Position numbers and translations under genes: made by a program. From Vespa crabro (lineage: Eukaryota > Arthropoda > Insecta > Hymenoptera > Vespidae): 64,000 nucleotides of DNA. The notes under the pieces are model-generated. The model ran no database searches and had not been told where the DNA came from. It saw only the letters and a list, made by a program, of their open reading frames with translations. Of this stretch, positions 1 to 13,445 are shown piece by piece. Where the stretch lies: positions 18,088,499-18,152,498 of the forward strand of contig NC_060956.1 of NCBI RefSeq assembly GCF_910589235.1, written 5' to 3'. How positions within the stretch are numbered: position 1 is the first letter of the stretch; the number at the start of each line of letters is the position of its first letter.

Positions 1-102
1 AGGTCAGTGTCCTTTCGGCTCAACTCGTATCGATCTCCTCCCGTCTATTTAAAATGAACTGCTATATATATATATATAGCGTTTTATATATAAATATATA
101 GG

Positions 103-136
<34 letters not shown>

Positions 137-3100
137 CCTAAAATTTTGAGAACGTGTCTTTCGTATCCAAGATCATGGCCAATGTTTTTGTTGGCCAATG
201 ACGATGCTGAGTCTGTTTTGGTCTACGTGCTTTGCTTTAGCGTATATGTGGCGGCGTCATTTCGTAGAAAACTGAAAACGTGACGACGGTCAGGCGATCA
301 ATAACCATATCTGTCCTAATCATTTCCTAAGATATCACTCGAGTATTAATTCTTATTTAAGAAATTTTTAATGAGAAGACACAAACATCATTCGAAAATC
401 TGTTGCACCATATAAATTCCTTCTTTTCTTTTCTTTTTTTCCTGATTTTATTTTTCGCAAACTGCTTATATATTAAAATTTTAGTGTGTGTGTGTGTGTG
501 TGTGTGTGAAATATATAAAAATTATATTTATTAAATAATAATAATGAAATTTATATATATATTAAATAATGTATCAAAAATTTATATAACTAATATATAC
601 AAGTTATTTTTACGCAATACAATGTATTATAATTTGAATAGAAATAATTATATATATATATATATATATATTTATTTATTTATTAATGTATTCTAATAAT
701 ATAATCTATTACATATATAAAATATAATAGAAGATAATTATTATCTTGAACTTTTTAAAAATATTCTAGTAAAAGATAATGATTTACGAAAGATGATTCT
801 TTAAGCATCGTTTTTATCTCTTTGTACAATTTCTTTCGCGATTTTATCTATATACTTTTTATGTACGATTTTATTATCATCGGCTATCGATCTCATTTTT
901 CTTAGGAAGCTGCAGGACGCTTACTAAAATACGTTTCAGTGTTTTGTGTGTGTGTTTGTGTGTGTGTAAGAACAAGAGTGACGTCAGAGATATATCATTA
1001 ACAGCAAGCTTGACCGAATGTGTATCTTTCGACCGACCAAATGATGAGTCATCTTCAACAAACTTTTTTCCTTTTCTCTATTTTCTTTTCTCTCTTTCTT
1101 TCTTTTTTTTTCTTTTTTCATTTCTTCTTTTGTCCAAATACTTTGAATCCGTTAGAAAACCCATCGATTTTCAGGTCAGAAAAATTGTGAAGAATGTTCA
1201 GGTATTAACCGGAGGAAACCTTTCGAAAGAAACAGATTCTTTTCTTCATCCTTGGATTCTTAGTAATACTTGCAGTTTTTACAAAAATAGAAAAAGAAAA
1301 ATATAGAAGAAAAAAGAAAGAAAGAAATTTTTCCCCGAAATGATTTCGATTGCACCAGAAATATAGAAAAGAAAAGATAAGAATAAATCCGTTATAGTAA
1401 ATGTATATTGAATTTGATAGATCATATTAATATATGTTATGTATGTAGATTATGTTAATAGGATTATTTTACTAATTATTTTATCATTCATGTTATTTAT
1501 TATTTACATAATCTCTAAAATTTTACATTTGCATTTAATACAGTTTAATATGTTATATTTACATATACAGAAAATGTACATTTTAATGTATTTTAAATAT
1601 ACATTTATTTACAGTGTCAGAGATTTCCAAACTTTTACGGACCGAAAATCATTTCGAAAACAGTAATTTTTTACGATCTACTTAGTTGCAATTTATATTT
1701 TAAAAAGAAAGATCGGATTGAATACAAAATATTAATTTACTACTTTTGACATTTGTTTTATTGCCTTTTTCATTGATATATAATTTTAATATTTAATTAA
1801 TATAAATTTATAAATAAAATACCATTCGACGATTCCCAATATATAAAACTCTTTTATAATGAATATATACTAATATTTAACGCGACGCCCACACTTTTGA
1901 AATCTCCGATTTATGTGATAAAACAAAAGCAAAAAGTAATTAAAGTAACTTCTTTACGAATTAAATTGATTGTTTTGTTTGACGGACAAAAAAAACATCG
2001 ATTAGAGAGAAGGGGAGAGAGAGAGAGAGAGACAATGTGTAATAATTAAATAGTATTTGAGGCGACAGACTGGCGAAAGAGGCCATTCAGTTGATTTCTA
2101 TTTTTAAATACTGTGTGGACCTCTTGTCGACTCATTTAAATTCTTCCGTGTACTGTGATTTAAAATTGTGACTTACGCACTAAATGTCATTCTTTTTTTG
2201 TCTGCGACATTTTATTTCAATCATTTCACCACATGTTTAAAATTCACAGCATATTTAAAATTGTTTTGATTATGATAATCTTTTTTTTTTTATTTTTTTT
2301 ATTTTCTTTTTATTTTTTTTTTTTATTATTTTTTTTTTTAAATCTCAAAAAGAATTTGAGATCTTCTCCATCATTTTATCATCATTCCCTTATACGCAAA
2401 AAAAATCTCAGGAGAGTCTTATCTATTTGACTTTCTAATAATACGCCTGGTTATGAACCTAGAACGAATATAACTTGTAACTTCTATTCAACTTCGAAGT
2501 GCAATATAATCGTAAGTTTCCGGTTCATTTTATAATTATTGCGAAACTATAGGTTTAAATCACACAGATAATTTGCAATAACAGTTTTCTTTTTTCAGTA
2601 TATCACAAATGAGAGAGCCTTGCCAAGGAATATATATAATTATTGTTTTTTATATATGTGATTAACTTAAAATACTTGATCACGCGATGTTATCCTTTCG
2701 ATACTTTCCGGAAAAAGAATAAATTTCCATGAAAAGAAAAGAATTTTTCAGTTCCTTTTAAGAAAGTTGGATAAGTTCCATGACCGCAAATTCTTTCTTT
2801 ATCGATCTCTCTCTCTCTCACTCTCTCTTATAATAATTTTTCTTATATAATAATTTGGTGAAAGTTTTCGCTGTAAGGAATTTTAATTTTTTCATTTGCG
2901 AAGATTTTTCAATTAACTGAGAGAAATAACTTCCTATCGTATATAAGAAAAATGTGATTTAATTTAAATTTTAGAAACGATGAAAGAGAATTAGAAAATT
3001 ATAGGAATGAAAAATAAATTATTATAACCGATTATAATTTATTTGTTATTTATTGTGTGAAATAACATTGTAATCGGATTATTATCATATGCACGTATCA

Positions 3101-3740
3101 TATCGGTCAGATAATTTTGGCATGGATAAATTGGTATAAAAGTTTTCAAGGACCATGGAGGCATTGGACATATCGAAAGAGGATGTATGTATAAATATAT
3201 ATATGTATATATATATATACGACAATATGCATCGTAACAACACTTGTGTAGAATCAACACGTGTGACCTTGGCTTGGTAAACAGCATGGGTGATAGCTGC
3301 TACTTTTTCGATTCAACGTCCGGCCTTTAGCTGATCGAAAATATTTTTTAGTTTTAAATGGATATAAATATTAATGGTAATACCATTTAAAATATGATAC
3401 GTTAACACTGAATCCACTTTATATATTATTGGATTAGAAAAGTAAAACTTATGGAGCTTGTACTTCTTTTTCTATTGAAAAGTGTTTATGTACGAGAATA
3501 TATGCATTTATAAGATTTATAATTGATTACGAATGAATTTATATTACTATAATTTACCGGAGTATATTTTAGTTGAGAACGCTCATAAATGTGTTATTTA
3601 TTATTTATTAACGTTATATAAGAATACAATATATAACATTTTATAGGATAGTATGGTAATATATTATCCTAGTATAATTGGATAATATATTAACATTATA
3701 TATGTTTTGATATCGTAATATATTTCATGGTTGGCCAATT

Positions 3741-4025
3741 TTACTTAGCTTTTTTAAAGTTACTATTGCTAAAACATTTGCAATAATCTCCTTTTCGAGG
3801 ATTCATAATCGGTTGCATAAGTTTCATCAATCGACGTAACTCCTTCATATCGATCTTTATCAGATCTTCAGTAATTACATAATCACAGTTTTCAATTTTA
3901 TCCAAATCGAATGTACTTTCAGATTTGTCGGATATCATTCCTTTTTGGGTGCTCTTTTTTATCGAAACGTTAGAGGAATTAGGGAAACTTTCGATGTTAT
4001 AATAATCGTCACTTTGCGTGAACAT
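3741..4025 (-). CDS. Candidate small single-exon protein, 94 aa, function unknown
   Basis: I do not recognise this protein. The ORF stands out from the low-complexity ORFs around it. It has a balanced composition, an acidic and serine-rich first half (residues about 1-50), and a basic C-terminal part with a possible amphipathic helix (MKELRRLMKLMQPIMNP) followed by a short cysteine pair (CKC). The start is in good insect context (tacaaaATG). No signal peptide or membrane segment is visible. It lies antisense to BNIP3, in what is probably a BNIP3 intron or 5' flank. It could be a real nested gene, the last exon of a longer minus-strand gene, or chance; without a homologue I cannot decide. Confidence 0.3.
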   Translation of the reverse strand: MFTQSDDYYNIESFPNSSNVSIKKSTQKGMISDKSESTFDLDKIENCDYVITEDLIKIDMKELRRLMKLMQPIMNPRKGDYCKCFSNSNFKKAK

Positions 4026-4748
4026 TTTGTATAACTAGAAAAGCTCTTCGTGCTTGCACGAATTATACCATAAATTTTCGTGGAATAGATCAAAGAGATG
4101 CCGGAATGTAAATGAAACGTCAAAAAAAGAAACAAAAAAAGGTTAAGAAAAAAGAAAATCGTCCTTTTTTTCTTCAATTTTTTTTTTCTTTTCATTTACT
4201 TGAAAATTAGAAATAAAAAAACGAACAAACGTGCGATGAGATGATTATATATTTAATAGAAACAGGATGATCGTATCTTCAAGCTCTATTTGTAAGCAGA
4301 CTAGATTCTTGTGGGAAATAAAAGCAATTTTCCCATTCATGCATTTTTCATATATAGGGTGTCTGGATTGGATCATTATCTACAGGATAGACCAAAAAAT
4401 TCTAGATGATTTAAAAAATCGATTATTTTTTACTAAAACTTTTAGGCTAATTTTCTTTTTTATATTTTATGGAACGAAAAATCTGAAGAAAAAAAATCGA
4501 AAAAGAACAATCTATTTTTTAAATTACCTGGAAAATTTTGGCTCAGCTAGGAACTTTCGGGCCAACTTATATTTTGAAAAATAATGAGAATTAATAAAAA
4601 CGATTTTAAATAATGAAAATTGCTATAATTGTGAATCCTCTTCAAATGCATTTGGGATCAATTCGATTTTTACTTCAGATTTTTTTTGAGCGGTCATTAA
4701 CCCAACAAGGACTTCTACAGTGTATGTTTTCTAATCCTTCACCGATCA

Positions 4749-4750
<2 letters not shown>

Positions 4751-4800
<50 letters not shown>

Positions 4801-4846
4801 GTATGTGTGTGTATGCGTATGTGTATGTGTATGTGCATGTGTATGT
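4751..4846. repeat. (TA)n followed by (GT)-rich microsatellite
   Basis: About 45 bp of uninterrupted TA dinucleotides run into ATGTGTGT-type repeats. The ORFs that cross it in both directions consist of YIYI and VCVC or HTHT residue runs and are artefacts of the repeat. Confidence 0.9.
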
Positions 4847-5395
4847 ACGATACTAAAAGAACGTAGTGTTGATAAGCGTTCTTTGAGCATTTGTATGCAT
4901 GTAACGAACATTATATGAAGGTAATAGATATATTTCGTTTCGTTACATTCAGTGCTTCTTACTTCATTTCTATTTCTTAGAAAGAAGACAATTAATCGAT
5001 TACGTACATATTCTTTTTGATTGATTGATTATTGTTAGTTTTTTATTGCTTTTTTTTTTCTTTTCTTTATATAGATTCTCGATGAGCATATACATATACA
5101 AAAAATACAAATTATTTTCAATGAACGTATAGTAGTTTCAAATTATTTTCTAATCTAAGTGAAATTTTTAAAAAATTCTTAACAAAGATTTAAAGAAAAT
5201 TATAATATATAACATTTCTTCAAATTTATTTGTGTGTATGTCTATTTAAATTTTAATATATGTGCATTTTGTAAAAATAATATTAAAAAATATTAACATA
5301 TTATGTAATATATATTGCATAGGTACATATATGTATATGTATTCAATTTAAATAAAAATTTTTTTTTAATATTCTCTAAAATCCATTACTATTTG

Positions 5396-5433
<38 letters not shown>
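5396..5433. repeat. Poly(A) tract, 38 A
   Basis: This is an uninterrupted run of 38 A. It could be the tail of an old retroposed sequence, but no recognisable source gene lies just upstream and no target-site duplication was identified. Confidence 0.85.
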
Positions 5434-5436
<3 letters not shown>

Positions 5437-6131
5437 GCTTGAGTTGAAAAAATCAAAAAGTTCGTCTCATCGTGTTAGCTGTTAGTCATATCGAGAGTTA
5501 TACGCTTTTAAATAGAAACGCTTTTAATTACGCGTCATACTTGTATGTAGTGTAAACATATTTACGTAATTATGTGATAATTAGAAAAGATGGTGACACG
5601 AACTGATTAATATCGACCACACATACATACATACATACATACATATAGGTTTTTCTCTTTTTAACGACAATCGAAAGCATTTTATGGTCTATCGAATATT
5701 ATGAAAATGAAGAAAAAGTGAAATATATCGCAACTAAATGTGTGTGTGTGTGTAAATACATACATCACTTCTTATTAGTAAACCGAACTCTCAAGTATAT
5801 GAAATTATTCATTTTCACGTAATAATAATGTTTGCGTTTTCATATAATCGAGAATGAGATTGAAGAATCAAACTACGCTTATAAAGAGGTTTCATGGACA
5901 TTTAAATTATAATAAGTACAGAACGAGGAATGAACAACGAGAACTTCGTGAGAATATTGTAAGCTGAGATAAAGGTCTCCTATTACATTGTGTACGTGAT
6001 ATCGACGATAGATTATGATAGCAACAGATTGCATGATCATATATGTTTGTATCATTCTTATTCAAATAAATACAAAAATGTACATGTATATGTATAAATA
6101 TATGTAATATATATCCTAAAATAATATTTTG

Positions 6132-6162
6132 GGTTGGCCGATAAGTAATGTCAATATTTTTG
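6132..6162 (+). mobile_element. Possible mariner-like terminal inverted repeat, solo end
   Basis: The segment starting TTGGGTTGGCCGATAAGTAA resembles the terminal repeat of insect mariner elements, which typically begin with TTGGGTTGGC followed by an AAGTAA-type motif. No matching inverted end and no transposase frame were found nearby, so at most this is a fragment. Confidence 0.35.
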
Positions 6163-6850
6163 ACTGTTGAACTTCTCTTAATGGCAATTCAACAATTTTC
6201 AAGATTATTTTTCAACACTATTTTTAGTTTTATAATCCAATTTTCATACATATTACACATTTTTGTTAATACAAAGATGATTCTCGAATTGAAAACGCTT
6301 TATAAACATTAGATTCATTTATTGTTGTTCATACAATAATCGATAAAACAAATTCCTTTGTACGTCAGTGTATAGACTCAATATAGACATAAATATGACG
6401 CAACGATCGTCTTGATTACTTACGTTATTTAAACTGAGGGGCCTTGACCGTGATCTCGCTTTGTCATCAATTTCTCTATCGTTCGATAACGTTTTGACCT
6501 ATAATTTAATCACGTTATTATCTTTAATTACTATAACTTTTCGATTTTCATGAAATCTGATTTAATCCACGTGGTCCGCGTTTGTTCGTTCGTTCGTTCG
6601 TTCGATCGTTCGTTCGTTCTTATGAGAAACTTTAATCTATCGTAGTCTAGATAAGAGTAACAAATGCTGATATTAAATTTAAAACGCTATCCTAAAAGAT
6701 TTGCTAAATTTCAATGAAATAAATTCTAAAATCCACGCATTGTTTAAATTGAAATTTAATTCGTAAAAAAGATCATAAAAGATTTTTATCGGAAAAAAAT
6801 CGATATCTTTTTATCATAATTGTAAACAATTTTTATTAAAAAATTTACAG

Positions 6851-8393
6851 AATCATGGGTGGAAGTGAATCCGATATCTGCTGAAAGGCGAACACCCTTG
6901 CCATTCAGTAGTGGTGGCGAAGAATATCTAAGACTTTTGAGGGAAGCACAGAGAGATTCAACGCAATCGTCCGCCAGGCATTCTTTAGCATCCTCACGTC
7001 GAGATACTCCTAGAGACAGGTAAAAATTGTTCTCTTTTCAATAGCTTCTGTCCCACAAATAATTCTGAATACACAGCAGATGGAAATCGTTCTGAATAAA
7101 CAGCAGATGGAATCGTTCTGAATGCACAGTAGATGGAAATCGTTCTGAATATACAGCAGATGGAAATCGTTCTTTGTGTGTGCGCGTGCGGGTGGATGTT
7201 TATTTATTTATTTGTTTGTTTGTTTGTTTGTTTGTTTGTTTGTTTGTTGTGATTACACAAATATATTGAAGCATATATCTATGATAAAAAAAGAGCACTG
7301 TCAAGAAAAGTTAAAATGTTATCTTTAATATTGATTTTATTGCTTACAAACTCGTGATTCCAAAAAAACGATTAATCATAGTTTTCTTCTTTTTTTATTA
7401 TTTTTTCTTTTTTTTTTATTTTCTATTTTTTATAAATGAGACCATTATTGGATTATTGACATAATCCGTAAAGATAGAAAATATTGTTGAGGTAAAGATG
7501 TTCAATAGTATAATCACCACAACGTTCTACATAACAGTGTCTTTTATGGGTAGAGAAAAAACAGCTTCTATTTTCTCTCAACACTTTTCGTTCTTCTCAT
7601 GACGGCGGGGGAGGGGAAGAAAGAAATAAGCCGTCTTTATGACTCACGAACGAAGAAGAAAGAATCTTTTTTTGGAGCGAGCGTTTCTTTGTGCGCTACT
7701 TGGATTCGTTCTAAAAGAAATTTTTTTTGTGAAAGAAACGAATTAATGACCGTCTTTTACCTTTTTAAAAAAGAAAGAAAGAGAGGGGAGAAAAAGTGAT
7801 GACTGTCGTTTCTTAAAATTTAATTTTAGTACGACTTTGATATTGGAAACCAAACGAACTTTGCTAATACTAAAGTAAAGCTAAAAATTCCGATTTATGT
7901 AAATAATTGAAACAAATGATATAATCAAAAAATGTATAATATCCATAGATTATAAGAGAAATTTATTTTTTTCTATTTTAGCCCGAAGAGTCCACCTAAC
8001 AGCCCGAATACGGAACTTTCTACTGAAGATGAGCTCAAAGGGGTCTACATAAATTACAGCTGCAACAAGGTCAGTTTAGAAAATCGATTGTAATAACCCG
8101 TGTTGTGTGAGGTGTGTCGCATAAATCTCAGAATGAAGCGAAGTACCTACCTACGCGCGCGCACACACGAACATATGGTTAACTTTTGTGGTCGATCACC
8201 GAAGTCTTTAGAAAAACCACAAGCCTGATCCATTCGATCCAAACGGAAATAGGACTCTAGTCGTTGTAAAAGATCTCGCAAAAGATCAAAATCATTCAAA
8301 CATTTCATTTGAAAGTAATCATCGAAATCATTCTGTTTATTCTTCCGGATTGTTAACATTACTTCGTATGCAATCGACAAACTAACAGAGAGG

Positions 8394-8454
<61 letters not shown>

Positions 8455-11015
8455 CTATGCAACTGGTTTTATCGAACGAGCTTTACCTTCTTTACAAGGT
8501 CCTCGGATCAGTGACTCTATCAACTCTGCGACTGTGTGTATACACCTCTACCGTCAATAGGTGCGGTAATTTACCGAATACGGCTTTGGAATTGCTTTGA
8601 AAAAAAAAGTTATATGTATATCGAGCAGATGTTTTTTTATTTAACTATATGTATAGTCAAGATTTTTTTTTACATTCCATTAATTTTATATAAATTATGC
8701 GAAAGCATTTAACAAAATTTATTTAAAATATTAAATGTAATATAAACACAAAATGTGTATTCGATTAATTAATGATGATTATTAAATTATTCAACATTTA
8801 CAATATAATAAGAAAAAAAGAATGTGAAATATATACTTAATTATAATACATCTCTTCGTAGCTCAGAATACTTAACAAAAATATCGACCAATTTCAATGA
8901 AAATTCTTTCAATGAATTCTCTTTCTTAAGTACTTTCGTACTATTGAAATTGAAATGTTGCGTTGTACGATAATAATATATACAAGTATGTAAACTTACT
9001 TATTATTGTATATAATATTGAAATGTAATCAAAATAGTTTATTAGTTTACTTTACAAAATCACTAATTGTTTCTCTTATGATATTATTACTAGAGTTCTC
9101 TCTCACGGTTTCAATTTTCTCGTACGTTCATCGAGAAGGAATTTCGTGATAAGATTTACCAAGATGGTATCGTTTACTTTAATTGGTTTACATCTACCGT
9201 TCTCGCATCTTTCTCGTTACTTATATGTACAACCTAGTGACAAGAAGTAGGACAAGAAGATCGTATGATCATTGTAATCGAATTAACGTCGCTGTCATTT
9301 TCCAATTCATTTCAACGATTCATTCTGATCTTCGCTTTTAGTAAGAGACCATTCTGGTTTACCAGGGTCATGTGTCCATTTATACTTTCCCGATACGTTA
9401 TTATGTATTATAAAAGATTCTGACACTGATTCTTGTATCATAATAATTTATAATTTTAATATTATACAAACATGTTCTTGTAGATCTACATATAGAAAGA
9501 ATATTGTATTCGATTCAATTCTTATCGAATATTTTTCGCATTATTATTTTACGTAGAAAAAAAAAAACAAAGTTCTCAAAGATAAATAATAATTACCTAT
9601 TCATAAGACATATTTCTCGGAAAAAAACTACATATACCTGTATCTCAAATCATGTCCATGTGAAATGTTTGTCTCTTCTGTCACATGCGTACATATGTAT
9701 GTATTGATTACTCGTAGTGTTGATAATAAGAAGGCTTAAGTAGTCCAGCGAGTTTATCTTTTTCGGGGAGAAAAATATAATAAGGCGAAAATAGTAACAA
9801 AGAAACATTTATCTTCAAAGTGAGTAATAATGATAATGAGGTGAAACTTCTTGATTTCGTAGAATTTTTCTTTCTTTCTTTTTTTTCCGTTTTTATTTCC
9901 CCCTCTTTCTTTTTTTCTTCATAAGTCATTGATACCAAAATATTATTCGTTATAATCTTTTCGTGAAGATAAAAACTTTATCATAAATATTTCTTAGTTT
10001 CTTTTTTTTTGCTCCCTTACTAAGAAAAAGAAAATTGTAAGAAGATTAAAACTTTTATAGTTCCCATAGTTTTTTTTTCTTCCCAAGAAACTACGAAATG
10101 ATCATCTAAATTTTTAGGTATTTAAAAAGAAAATTAAAATTTATATAGTTCTTTCAAGTTTTTCTTTTCAATTGAGTTTCTTTTTGTGGAAAAAAAAACT
10201 ACGAAATATTTGCACCAAAATTTGTAAATATTAAAAAAGAAAAAAAAAACGCTTAAAATCAAATTTTGCTATAAACGGAATATCGACAAACTATTCCCTT
10301 TCTGATCTTCCCCTACATGTAAAACTAGACTTGGGGCGCAAAAGGTGATGTGAAAGTTACTATAATCTCTACCTCTACTATGGTTCGCAACAGCGTTGCC
10401 AAGCTAGATAGAAGCATTTGCTCAAACAAGCTGTCCTTTTAATAATCCTTTCGCAGCTGCCGTTAGCTACGTGTTTGCCCATTCATTTAATAAACAACTG
10501 TCATAGACATGTTTCAATAATCACCATTGATTTAATCAAACTAAGATCTTTTTATACTAATCGTTTCTTTTTGAAACTCTCTCCAAATAATTTACAGAGT
10601 TATCTCTATTAATGAAAATGTTCAAATTAATTTCATTGGTTTAAACACTAATTATTCTTTTTCGAATTGTCTCTTATAATTTTTTAGAGTTGTTTATTAG
10701 TTAAAATATTGTTCAAATTGATTTCATCATATCTAGTCCAAGGATAACAAAGATTGAAAGCTTTCTAATTCTTGAAATGAATAGTAGATATTTCTAAAGT
10801 TTGATATTATGTTACTTTTTATATACTTTTTCTATACTATTCCCATATTATATGTCTTACTTTATCCTTTCTACTACATAGAAAAATGTATACCTCGTTA
10901 CACGCATCGCTAATCCTTGGGAATTGTATTTCTTATATTATATATATATAGGTTCAAACTTTACGTAGCTAACACTGCATTACCTGTAATTGAATGCTAA
11001 CATTCGTTTTTTACT

Positions 11016-11046
<31 letters not shown>

Positions 11047-12883
11047 CGTTTAAAGAGTCTAATGTAAGACGTATTACCATCAAGGACATTGTCATACACA
11101 ATTTTTATCGTTACTATTTCAATTTTTGCTCTTGATACTACATAAATAATTAATAAAAATTTGTAGGCAGAAAATTGCAAAATGAATAATATGATTGAAT
11201 ATATTTTGTAAACAAAATTAAGACGTTTGAACGTTTATTTTCAAACTTTTAAGAAAGAATTGAAATATATTTGAAATGCATATTTATCCGAATGAAAATT
11301 AAATTATTTACTTTTAAAAACATCAAATAATTTTCTATAAAAACATGATGTAAAAGAAAGAAAAACATAATTTCGTAAGACAGTGATCTCGGATTTACTT
11401 TGAAATTAATATGCATGTATTACAGTACACATAAAAAGAAAATAAAAGAAAAATTAAAAGGCATATCATATGATCTTTAAAAGAAATCTCGACGATTCTC
11501 GTTTCTATCTACTCTTCCTCTCATTCGATGCAACAAACCGGTTGAACTGCTTGCACCACTGTTTAAATCGTACCAAAGCCGCGTTACGACTTTTGTAAAT
11601 GTGTGCAAGTGCACGCGAATAAATACACTTCGAATGTGTGCTAATACGCTAAAATGCTACTGTTTTATTTCGAAGAGGAAGATGAAGTAATAATTACTCC
11701 ATAAAAGAGAATGCAAACTTTAAATAAAGTATTCGCATCCCGGAAAGGATGCTTTATTTATTTATTTATTTTTTTTTTAATTATTATTATTATTAATTAA
11801 TATAATAATATTTAAAACAACAACACATAATATAGATCCAAGTCAATAATTACTTATAATTTATTTTCTTTTGGTTATCACACATTAAAAGATAAATATT
11901 GTCCATTTAATATGGAAACTTATTAGTTTCAAATGATCCATATAGATTGTCGTGATTATTTTGCGTAAATGGAAATTGTCTGAGGTATAATTACACATCG
12001 GAGAATCTCTCCCTCGCGTTTTGCGTGTTTATTTGCATGTATATATGTAAGTCATAAAAGACTTAATCTATCTATAAATCTATAAGCTAGGAATAAAATA
12101 GCAACGTAAAAGCATGAAGTATAAGATACGGACGTTCGTACGTATAGTAAGTGCAACCTACAATTGTTTGATTAAAATAATCTTTTATAAGAAGATTATC
12201 AGACTAAGGAAAAAAAACAGCAAGCAAAAAACAAAAAAAATAGAGATGTACAGATTGTGTAACCCGCGCATAAGTGTGTGTGTACATGCATTGTATCTTT
12301 CAGTATATATAGTGTTGAACTTTGCGTCTCTCTTCGTACATACGTGCTCGATCTCACGTGAGCCACGGTTACCTGTAATCTGCAATTCGTATCTTCATTT
12401 TTATTACTTGGTTAATAATAATTCGAAAAATTGTATTATTTCAATTAATTAGAAAAATAATTTTACTTAAAGATAATTTATAGAAATCGTAAAAAAAAGT
12501 TATAAAGATGAAAAAAAAAAGTAAAATAGTAAGATAATAACAAAATGTAAAATAATTTTTTTTTTAAGAATATGATATACACCCACGTAATTGCATGTAT
12601 ACATGGGTGTATTAAAAATATTTGATTTTGGCGCGCTCTGGGGAAGAGAAGAAAAATATTCCCACTAGAGGGAAGAACGATACGTTCATTGTTCCATTGT
12701 CATTGAAGTACAATATAGAGAAGTTCTATTGCGATTATGTATAGATTGCGCGTCGCACTGCGTCTCAAGAGAATTTAGTCAATGAAAAGAAAGATGAGCG
12801 ACGATGCAGTTTCTGTCACTGTTCGATGAGTGGGTTCCTCGCATCTGCTAACTTTGTCGTTGCTACATGTTATAAAAAACAAC

Positions 12884-12915
<32 letters not shown>

Positions 12916-13098
12916 TTCTATAATGTTGACGTTTAGTATCTCTCGACCAATCAGAGAACATAACACGGTCACGCCATGCGCAGTAATGGTGACTCCGTTC
13001 TTAAAGTGAGGGCACGCAACGTTTCTAACATTGTCGCGCATCGTACCAACAAATCGATTTTTCTCCATATAGTATTGCATACATATATGTATACGTTC

Positions 13099-13133
<35 letters not shown>

Positions 13134-13411
13134 TATAAGGATCAATTTTTAGTCATATCGACGATTTATCATCGTTTGGAACAAAAGAATGTCACATATA
13201 AAAGATACGTACGAATATAAATATATTCGTTCATTTTGAAAATAATATATTTATTAACATGGACAGTCACATGTTCTTTTTTACCATAGATTGTCGACGA
13301 ACGAATCTCAAACGTCACTGTCCTTTTCTTTTATATCAGCTGTAATTACTATTATTACTGTATAGGTCACGTGGACGGAACAGCGCATTATTCTTTTTAT
13401 GCTGTATTTAC

Positions 13412-13445
<34 letters not shown>

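Larger units (their letters stand above)
1..6850. other. AT-rich non-coding DNA upstream of the first visible BNIP3 exon
   Basis: No exon of a recognisable protein was found here apart from the candidate small ORF at 3741-4025, which is listed separately. The DNA is very AT-rich and carries many simple repeats: (TA)n at 63-137, (GT)n at 485-508, (GA)n near 2010-2032, (TA)n then (GT)-rich DNA at 4751-4846, 38 A at 5396-5433, (ACAT)n near 5618-5646, and (GTTC)n near 6583-6620. BNIP3 needs a further coding exon upstream, so much or all of this is probably BNIP3 intron or 5' flank. The window opens with AG|GTCAGT, a valid splice-donor sequence, but nothing shows that it is used. Confidence 0.6.

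Noticed and set aside
4613..4918. ORFs rich in IYIY, VCVC and HTHT
   Set aside because: They are translations of the (TA)n and (GT)n repeats.
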